11,568 nt of DNA, taken from the NCBI GenBank assembly GCA_029879665.1, contig JAOUPW010000016.1, forward strand, positions 1-11,568, written 5' to 3'. The notes below the pieces were generated by a model, which was not told where the DNA came from, did not search any database, and saw only the letters and a program-made list of their open reading frames with translations. The stretch comes from Rhodospirillales bacterium. Its GTDB lineage: Bacteria > Pseudomonadota > Alphaproteobacteria > Rhodospirillales > JAOUPW01. Below, piece by piece: positions 1-5,092 of this stretch. How positions within the stretch are numbered: the stretch's first letter is position 1; every line of letters begins with the position of its first letter. A program made the translations under genes and the position numbers.

Positions 1-843
1 CAGGCGCACGCCCGTGACTTTGCTCTTGGCCCGGTCGCCGTCGAGCAAAACTTCCGCCACTTCCGTTCCGGTTTCGATTTCCGCCCCGGCGGCCCGCGCG
101 GCGGCGGCGATCGCGTCGCTGATGGCGCCCATGCCGCCCACCGCGTGGCCCCATACGCCCTTGCGTCCGTTCACTTCGCCGAAGGCGTGATGCAGCAGCA
201 CGTAGGCCGTCCCCGGATCGTAAGGGCTGGCCAGGGTGCCGACGATGCCGTCGAAGGCGAACAGGGTTTTCACCGCGTCGTGTTCGAACCAGCGGCCGAG
301 GAAGTCGGCAGCGCTGATCGTCAGCAGGTCGGCGAGCAGGTGACGGTCCTGGGTATCCAGCGCGCGCAGCCGCAACGCCGCGCGCGCGCCCCGCAACAGA
401 TCGCGGAGGCCGCCGTTGTAAGGCGTTTCCAGGACGAAAGCGCGCAGCACGTCGGCGAGGCGTTCCAGGGTCGCGTAATAATCGCCCAGCCGGTCGGCGT
501 CGGAGATGGAAAAGCGCGCCACTTCCGCCCGGGTCTTTTCAAAGTCCGGATGCAGGGTCAGGGTGCGGCCGTCTTGCAAAGGCAGGAAATTGGACACCGG
601 GCGTTCGAGGATGCGCAAGCCGTGCCCGGCCAGATCCAGATCGAGGATCACTTTCGGATTCAGCAGACTGACCGTATAGGCGCAGACCGAATTGCGAAAG
701 CCGGGGTGGAATTCCTGGGTCACCGCCGCGCCGCCGATCACGTCGCGCCGTTCCAGCACCTTCACCGCAAGCCCGGCCCGGGCCAGATAGGCGGCGCAGG
801 CGAGGCCGTTGTGCCCGGCGCCGATGATGATCACGTCGGTCAT
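1..843 (-). CDS. Phytoene-dehydrogenase-like FAD-dependent oxidoreductase (COG1233 / PYROXD2 type), C-terminus beyond window
   Basis: The minus-strand frame is open from an ATG at 843 to base 1, giving 281 residues with no stop, so the gene continues off the left edge. The N-terminus has a Rossmann FAD-binding fold: a hydrophobic strand, GAGHNG at residues 8-13, then LERRDVIGG at 30-38. Around 236-260 the GGMGAISDAI segment and following helix are typical of phytoene-desaturase-like enzymes. Family members usually have a little over 500 residues, so about half is missing. It most likely oxidises or isomerises a lipophilic or polyene-like compound, but the substrate is unknown; this group is far wider than carotenoid enzymes. 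It lies 18 bases after the MFS exporter gene and is probably co-transcribed with it. An in-frame ATG at 852, preceded by AAAGG, is an equally good start and would add three residues. Family assignment is firm; function is not. Confidence 0.85.
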   Translation of the reverse strand, partial: MTDVIIIGAGHNGLACAAYLARAGLAVKVLERRDVIGGAAVTQEFHPGFRNSVCAYTVSLLNPKVILDLDLAGHGLRILERPVSNFLPLQDGRTLTLHPDFEKTRAEVARFSISDADRLGDYYATLERLADVLRAFVLETPYNGGLRDLLRGARAALRLRALDTQDRHLLADLLTISAADFLGRWFEHDAVKTLFAFDGIVGTLASPYDPGTAYVLLHHAFGEVNGRKGVWGHAVGGMGAISDAIAAAARAAGAEIETGTEVAEVLLDGDRAKSKVTGVRL

Positions 844-861
844 TGCCGCCATTCCCAGCCT

Positions 862-2088
862 TTATTCCGCCGCCACGGCGCCGCCGGTGACGACGCTGAT
901 CCGGGGCAGCATGAGTACCGCCGTGAGGGTCAGCCCGGCGGCGCCCGCGAGCACGAAAAACAGGACGCTGAAATCCCAACGGGCGTGGATCCAGGCGATC
1001 AGCGGAATCGCCAGGGACATGGCCGCGATGGTGACGACGTAGCGAAGCGCGATGGCCCGGCTGCGCCATTCGCTGCGGGTTATGCGTCCCACCAGCGCGT
1101 CGTTGATGGGCAACTGGCCGAATACGGCGGCCATCAGCAGGGCGCAGGTCACGAGCATGGCCGTGCCGCTCAACTGCAGCAGCACGGCGGCGAACCCCGC
1201 CTGCATCACGGCGATGGCGGCGAATACGGTGCGGATCGAGTGGCGGTCAATCAAATACCCCACCGTCAACTGACCGATGGAAGCGATGGTGAGGGCGATG
1301 AACACGTACCCGCCCACCAGCGAGGCGCTGCCGGCCAGATCGCTCAGCCGTTCGTCGAACACCTTGGGCATGGCGAAGGTGGTGCTCTGGTAAATCAGCC
1401 CGCCCATGGCGGTGGAGAAGAAAATGATGGCGAACACCCGCATCAACACGTGACGGTCGATGGCCGGCGCCGGGGCGCGTGCAGCCCTTGCCGCCGCCTC
1501 ATCCGCCGCCTTGGCCCGGGCCGCCGCCGCGCGCTCGCGGGTTTTCAAAACAAAGGCGCTGTAGGCGATCCCGGTCAGGATCGAGGCCGCCCCCGGCAAA
1601 ACGAAGGCCGCGCGCCAGCCGGAAAGATCGATGAAAAAGCCGGCGATCAGCGCCGCCCCGGCGGTGCCGATGTTGCCGAAGACGCCGTTCAGCGCCAGCG
1701 CCATGCCGGTGTTGGTCCGCCCGTGGATCACCAGGGCGAGGCCGACCGGGTGATAGATGGCGGCGAACACGCCGATGGCGAACAGGCCGGCGCCGATGCC
1801 GAGCGGCGTTTGCGCCATGCCGGTGAGAATGGAACAAGCCCCGGCGCCGATGAAGAACACGGCCATCATGCCCTGGCGGCTCCACTTGTCGCCGATCCAG
1901 CCCGCCGGTAGGCCGAACAGGCCGAACGCGATGAAGCCGGGGGTGGCGTAGGGGATCAGTTCGGCGTAGCTCATGCTCCATTCCCCGGCCAGCACCAGCG
2001 CCGCCACGGCGGCGAAGACCAGCATGAACAAATGGTCGAAAAAATGACCTATGTTCAGGAAGATGAATTCGATCCGTTGGCGCGTCAT
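862..2088 (-). CDS. MFS transporter, fosmidomycin-resistance (FSR)-like family
   Basis: A 408-residue, very hydrophobic protein with about twelve predicted membrane helices, which is the normal length for the major facilitator superfamily. The first helix begins NIGHFFDHLFML. The loop after helix 2 holds an MFS motif-A-like GWIGDKWSRQG at residues 63-73. IYHPVG at 111-116 is characteristic of FSR-like exporters. An Ala/Arg-rich cytoplasmic linker (about 183-212) joins the two six-helix halves. It probably exports a small molecule by proton antiport across the inner membrane; the substrate cannot be read from sequence. The ATG at 2088 is preceded by GAGGAGA (2107-2101), a somewhat distant but clear SD. 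It is the first gene of a minus-strand pair with the FAD oxidoreductase, so the two may act on, or protect against, the same compound. A sigma70-like promoter lies about 60 bases upstream. Confidence 0.88.
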   Translation of the reverse strand: MTRQRIEFIFLNIGHFFDHLFMLVFAAVAALVLAGEWSMSYAELIPYATPGFIAFGLFGLPAGWIGDKWSRQGMMAVFFIGAGACSILTGMAQTPLGIGAGLFAIGVFAAIYHPVGLALVIHGRTNTGMALALNGVFGNIGTAGAALIAGFFIDLSGWRAAFVLPGAASILTGIAYSAFVLKTRERAAAARAKAADEAAARAARAPAPAIDRHVLMRVFAIIFFSTAMGGLIYQSTTFAMPKVFDERLSDLAGSASLVGGYVFIALTIASIGQLTVGYLIDRHSIRTVFAAIAVMQAGFAAVLLQLSGTAMLVTCALLMAAVFGQLPINDALVGRITRSEWRSRAIALRYVVTIAAMSLAIPLIAWIHARWDFSVLFFVLAGAAGLTLTAVLMLPRISVVTGGAVAAE

Positions 2089-2147
2089 TGTCTGTCGCTA
2101 TCTCCTCGCGGACGGTCCTGCTGCCGGCCCCACGGCCGACAAGGCTT

Positions 2148-2176
2148 AGTATAGGCGGTCGGGCGGTGCCTGTCCT
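2148..2176 (-). promoter_or_regulatory. Candidate sigma70 promoter for the MFS-FAD oxidoreductase pair
   Basis: Read on the minus strand, a -35 box AGGACA (2176-2171; four of six bases match TTGACA) is followed after exactly 17 bases by a -10 box TATACT (2153-2148; five of six match TATAAT). Transcription would begin near 2141, giving a leader of about 50 bases before the ATG at 2088. It lies in the divergent spacer shared with acuI. The match is by eye only. Confidence 0.4.
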
Positions 2177-2263
2177 CGGGCATCGGCCCGCCTGCGCATT
2201 GACCGGACGGGCCGGGAGATGGACAATGCCGGTCTGCCGCCCCCCTAACAAGGACCGCCCGCC

Positions 2264-3274
2264 ATGACCAATAGCGCCAATCAATTCACCGCCCTGCTGC
2301 TGGAAGAAACCTCAGATCAAAAGATCAGCGCCCAAATCAAAACCCTGGATAATTCCGCCCTGCCGGAAGGCGACGTCACCGTGGCGATCAGGTATTCCGA
2401 CCTCAATTACAAGGACGGGTTGATCGTGGGCGGCCTAGGCAAGCTGGTGCGCGATTACCCCCATGTGCCGGGCATCGATTTCGCAGGCGTGGTCGAAAGC
2501 TCTGACTCGCCTGATTACAAACCCGGCGACGAAGTGGTGCTGACCGGCTGGCGGGTCGGCGAACGTCATTGGGGCGGCTACGCGACGCGCGCCCGGGTCA
2601 AATCCGACTGGCTGGTGCCGTTGCCCAAGGGGCTCACGCTGGAACAAGCCATGGCCATCGGCACGGCGGGGTTCACCGCCATGCTGGCGGTGATGGCGCT
2701 GGAAGATCACGGTCTGACGCCGGACACCGATAAAGAAGTGCTGGTGACGGGCGCCGCCGGCGGCGCGGGGTCCATCGCCACCGCCATCCTGGCCAAATTG
2801 GGCTACAAGGTCGCGGCCTCGACCGGGCGCGCCGAAACCCACGATTACCTGAAAGGCCTGGGGGCGGCTTCCATCGTCGACCGGGCCGAACTGGCGGAAC
2901 CGCCCCGGGGGCCGATGGCGTCCGAACGTTGGGCCGGCATCGTCGATAACGTGGGCGGCGAACAACTGGGCCACATCCTGGCGTCGCTGGCCTATTGGGG
3001 AAGCTGCGCCGCCATCGGCAACGCGGGCGGCATCAAGTTCACCGCCACCGTGCTGCCGTTCATCCTCAGGGGCGTCAATCTGCTGGGCATCGATTCCAAC
3101 ATGTGTCCCAAGGCGCGCCGCCTCAAGGCCTGGGACCGGCTGACCCGCGACCTGCCGCTGGACAAACTGGCGGAAATCACCGCCACCGCGCCCCTGAGCC
3201 AGGTTCCGGAACACGCCGGCGCCATCCTCAAGGGCCGGGTCCGGGGCCGGCTGGTGATCGACGTTTCCGCCTGA
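2264..3274 (+). CDS. acuI: Acrylyl-CoA reductase (NADPH)-like medium-chain dehydrogenase, AcuI/YhdH family
   Basis: A 336-residue zinc-independent quinone-oxidoreductase-type MDR protein of usual family length. Residues 44-51 (YSDLNYKD) are a hallmark of the YhdH/AcuI group, followed by the GroES-like catalytic domain (VPGIDFAG at 68-75, GDEVVLTGW at 88-96). The nucleotide-binding Rossmann fold has VTGAAGGAGS at 161-170. The STGRAE stretch at 186-191 is expected for NADPH preference. Characterised members reduce acryloyl-CoA to propionyl-CoA, removing a toxic electrophile formed from DMSP or 3-hydroxypropionate metabolism. The protein has no signal peptide and should be cytosolic. The ATG at 2264 follows AAGGA at 2250-2254 with good spacing. 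It is transcribed alone: divergent from the MFS gene and closed by a hairpin terminator. No DMSP lyase or other acryloyl-CoA-producing gene is visible, so the physiological route is open. A general enoyl/quinone reductase role is the alternative. Confidence 0.85.
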   Translation: MTNSANQFTALLLEETSDQKISAQIKTLDNSALPEGDVTVAIRYSDLNYKDGLIVGGLGKLVRDYPHVPGIDFAGVVESSDSPDYKPGDEVVLTGWRVGERHWGGYATRARVKSDWLVPLPKGLTLEQAMAIGTAGFTAMLAVMALEDHGLTPDTDKEVLVTGAAGGAGSIATAILAKLGYKVAASTGRAETHDYLKGLGAASIVDRAELAEPPRGPMASERWAGIVDNVGGEQLGHILASLAYWGSCAAIGNAGGIKFTATVLPFILRGVNLLGIDSNMCPKARRLKAWDRLTRDLPLDKLAEITATAPLSQVPEHAGAILKGRVRGRLVIDVSA

Positions 3275-3280
3275 CGGGAG

Positions 3281-3300
3281 CGGCCCGGGGGCCGGTTTTT
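3281..3300 (+). terminator. Rho-independent terminator after acuI
   Basis: CGGCC and GGCCG arms (3281-3285 and 3290-3294) enclose a four-base CGGG loop, and a T5 tract follows at 3296-3300. It begins six bases after the acuI stop codon, as expected for a transcript end. The stem is short but entirely G-C. Confidence 0.6.
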
Positions 3301-3320
3301 GACGATTCCCCCCGATTTTC

Positions 3321-3348
3321 TTGACACCCCCGGGGGTTCGGCCATATT
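3321..3348 (+). promoter_or_regulatory. Promoter of tRNA-Met
   Basis: A perfect TTGACA at 3321-3326 is followed after 16 bases by CATATT (3343-3348; four of six match TATAAT). The predicted start, near 3355, is about a dozen bases before the tRNA. The spacer contains the 10-base palindrome CCCCCGGGGG (3327-3336), and a GC-rich stretch (CGGCGC) follows the -10 box, as is common at stable-RNA promoters under stringent control. The -35 box is clear; the -10 is weak. Confidence 0.55.
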
Positions 3349-3366
3349 ACGGCGCTTCATATCCGG

Positions 3367-3443
3367 GGCGGAGTAGCTCAGCTGGTTAGAGCAGCGGAAT
3401 CATAATCCGCGTGTCGGGGGTTCGAGTCCCTCCTCCGCTACCA
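3367..3443 (+). tRNA. tRNA-Met (CAU), elongator type
   Basis: A complete 77-base cloverleaf with encoded 3' CCA. The acceptor arm GGCGGAG pairs with CTCCGCT (first pair G·U), followed by discriminator A and CCA. The D-arm region is AGCTCAGCTGGTTAGAGC. The anticodon stem GCGGA/TCCGC encloses the loop ATCATAA, giving anticodon CAT. The T arm GGGGG-TTCGAGT-CCCTC has the invariant TTCGA. The sequence matches the alphaproteobacterial elongator tRNA-Met form I remember and lacks the mismatched first pair plus GGG/CCC anticodon stem of initiators. A CAU anticodon could also mark a lysidine-modified tRNA-Ile2, which is less likely here. Confidence 0.93.
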
Positions 3444-3445
3444 AT

Positions 3446-3490
3446 AATAGGCCGTCGAAACCGTTTCAGGTTTTTGCGGCTTATTTTTTT
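3446..3490 (+). terminator. Rho-independent terminator after tRNA-Met
   Basis: AATAGGCCG (3446-3454) pairs with CGGCTTATT (3477-3485) with one G·U. Inside it a second short stem, AAACC/GGTTT, closes the loop. An uninterrupted T run extends to 3490. It starts three bases after the tRNA CCA, so the tRNA is a single-gene transcript. The next operon therefore needs its own promoter. Confidence 0.7.
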
Positions 3491-3740
3491 GGAAACCGGG
3501 CGTTTTCCAAACAGCCCGTTATTGTTTTCCAAAATGATCTTTATTCGTTCCCTTTGGGGGAGCTCCTGGGGGGAAAGAAAGCTATTTCTATGATCCGGGG
3601 ATATGGCTAAGGTTGGCGCCGAATTGATGTTTTTCCGGGAAACGCCGGATTGCAAATCCCGGAACAGGGGATGTTTCTGTTCCGGCGGGCCGAGCTGTTT
3701 GTGAAGCCGGGCTGTATCTGAAGAAGGAGTTTCGTAAACC
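3491..3740 (+). other. Leader/promoter region of the molybdenum hydroxylase operon, no gene
   Basis: No convincing coding frame is seen. Short frames here either overlap the tRNA or lack a ribosome site. From left to right it holds a CGGGC/GCCCG hairpin (about 3498-3519), an 8-base palindrome GGAGCTCC inside a G-rich run (about 3559-3566), and TATGAT at 3589-3594. The last is a good -10 candidate with no strong -35 upstream. Overlapping inverted repeats follow at 3633-3685. AAGAAGGAG at 3721-3729 is the ribosome site of the first subunit gene, 11 bases before its GTG start. Because a terminator lies just upstream, the operon promoter is expected here. Confidence 0.5.
3633..3685 (+). repeat. 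Overlapping, mutually exclusive inverted repeats in the operon leader
   Basis: Three arms are present: TTCCGGG (3633-3639), CCCGGAACAG (3658-3667) and CTGTTCCGG (3677-3685). The middle arm can pair perfectly with the first (seven pairs, 18-base loop) or with the third (nine pairs, CCGGAACAG/CTGTTCCGG, nine-base loop), but not both. No T run follows, so neither is a simple terminator. It could be a switch in the leader RNA, or DNA half-sites (TTCCGG/CCGGAA) for a dimeric regulator. The pairing is seen directly; function is inference. Confidence 0.5.
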
Positions 3741-4610
3741 GTGGCTGATTTGAGGTATGAATCCCCGGAAACCATCGAAGCCGCCGTCGCCCTGCTGGCG
3801 GGGGAAGGCCGGACGGCGAGGGTGTTCGCCGGCGGGACGGACCTTATCGTTCAAATGAATGAAGGGCTTGTCGAGCCGTCGCTGCTTGTCGATATCAAAA
3901 AGATTGCCGAAACCCGCCGAATAATCATTGAGCCGGACCAAATCCGGATCGGCGCCGCCGTCACCGGTGCGGAGCTGGGGGAAAACCAGCAGCTCCAGGC
4001 GATGTGGCCGGGGGTGGTCGAAGCGGTGGAGCTAATCGGTTCCGCTCAGGTTCAGGGGCGCGCCACCCTTGGCGGAAATCTCTGCAACGCCTCGCCGGCC
4101 GCGGATAGCGTCCCGGCAATGATGGCCGCAGGGGCGAGGGTGGTGATCGCCGGCCCGGCGGGAACCCGCGAAACGCCGATCGGGGAAATTCCAACCGGAC
4201 CGGGCCGGACCTCCCTGGCGCCGGGCGAGTTTGTGGTTGCCTTTCTGTTGCCGAAGCCGCCGGCGCGAAGCGGTGATGCGTATCTGAGATTTATTCCGCG
4301 CACGGAAATGGATATCGCCGTGGTCGGGGCCGGAATTTCCATTGTTCTCAATTCCGATGGTACCTGCGCCGCCGCCCGCATGGTGCTTGGCGCGGTTGCG
4401 CCGACCGCACGGCTGGTGGAGGCGGCACCGGAAATCCTGGTCGGCAACCGGCTGGACGAACCCGTTTTGCAGGCATTGGCGGGGGCGGCGCGCGCGACGT
4501 GTTCGCCGATCAACGACAAGCGCGGAACCATCGAGTTCAGAACACAAGTGGCCGGCGTGCTGGCCTGCCGGGTGGCAAAAATCGCCTGGCAAAGAGCGGA
4601 GAAGAATTGA
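3741..4610 (+). CDS. Molybdenum hydroxylase FAD-binding (medium) subunit, CoxM/XdhB-like
   Basis: A 289-residue protein of normal length for the FAD subunit of xanthine-oxidase-family enzymes. It carries electrons from the iron-sulfur clusters via FAD to the final acceptor. Both FAD-binding signatures are present: FAGGTDL at residues 29-35 and TLGGNLCNASPAADS at 109-123. The C-terminal CO-dehydrogenase flavoprotein domain follows (about 180-285). The start is GTG at 3741, placed 11 bases after AAGAAGGAG; no nearby ATG fits the family N-terminus. There is no signal peptide, so it is cytoplasmic. Its stop shares one base with the start of the iron-sulfur subunit (TGATG), indicating translational coupling. 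The FAD-FeS-Mo order is that of coxMSL, but large-subunit residues argue against CO as substrate. Family is certain; the reaction is unknown. Confidence 0.92.
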   Translation: MADLRYESPETIEAAVALLAGEGRTARVFAGGTDLIVQMNEGLVEPSLLVDIKKIAETRRIIIEPDQIRIGAAVTGAELGENQQLQAMWPGVVEAVELIGSAQVQGRATLGGNLCNASPAADSVPAMMAAGARVVIAGPAGTRETPIGEIPTGPGRTSLAPGEFVVAFLLPKPPARSGDAYLRFIPRTEMDIAVVGAGISIVLNSDGTCAAARMVLGAVAPTARLVEAAPEILVGNRLDEPVLQALAGAARATCSPINDKRGTIEFRTQVAGVLACRVAKIAWQRAEKN

Positions 4611-5092
4611 TGTCCAGAAATCTGGTAACCGCCACCATCAACGGCGACGAAGTGGAATTTTCCTGCTCGACGGGGCAAACCCTTTTGGAAGTCCTGCGCG
4701 GGGAGTTGTACCTGACGGGAACGAAAAACGGGTGCGGCAGCGGGGATTGCGGGGCCTGCACGGTTTTTCTCAACGGGCGTCCGGTCAACGCCTGCCTGGT
4801 TCTGGGCGTCGAAGTCGGCGGAGCCAATATCGAAACCATCGAAGGCATGGCCAAGGACGACCAGTTGCACCCCTTGCAGCAAAAATTTCTCGATCATGCC
4901 GCCCTGCAATGCGGCTTCTGCACGCCGGGAATCCTCAACATGGCAAAGGCGCTGCTGGAAAAGAACCCCGACCCGAGCGAGAGCGAAGTCCGTTTCGGGC
5001 TGGCCGGAAACCTGTGCCGCTGCACGGGCTATGACAAAATCATCCGCGCCGTTCTCGATGCGGCGGCTGAAATGAGGGCGAGCGGATCATGA
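4610..5092 (+). CDS. Molybdenum hydroxylase [2Fe-2S] (small) subunit, CoxS/XdhC-domain-like
   Basis: A 160-residue protein, the usual size. The N-terminal plant-ferredoxin domain supplies C42, C47, C50 (GCGSGDCGAC) and C62 for the outer cluster. The C-terminal helical domain supplies C101, C104 (QCGFCTPG) and C136, C138 (CRCTGY) for the inner cluster near the molybdenum site. All eight ligands are intact. It relays electrons from the Mo centre to FAD. I chose ATG 4610, which overlaps the previous stop by one base and has GGAGAA just upstream; a longer frame from 4499 would only add residues overlapping the FAD subunit. The stop overlaps the next start as ATGA. No twin-arginine leader is present, so this is a cytoplasmic three-subunit form, not a periplasmic aldehyde oxidase. 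Confidence 0.95.
   Translation: MSRNLVTATINGDEVEFSCSTGQTLLEVLRGELYLTGTKNGCGSGDCGACTVFLNGRPVNACLVLGVEVGGANIETIEGMAKDDQLHPLQQKFLDHAALQCGFCTPGILNMAKALLEKNPDPSESEVRFGLAGNLCRCTGYDKIIRAVLDAAAEMRASGS

Noticed and set aside
145..1911. A 588-codon plus-strand open frame
   Set aside because: It lies antisense to the MFS and FAD oxidoreductase genes. Its translation is low-complexity (Gly/Ala/Arg/His/Gln-rich) with no domain pattern; long antisense frames are expected in GC-rich DNA.
2435..3214. A 259-codon minus-strand open frame
   Set aside because: Antisense shadow of acuI, with Arg/Gly/His-rich low-complexity translation and no ribosome site.
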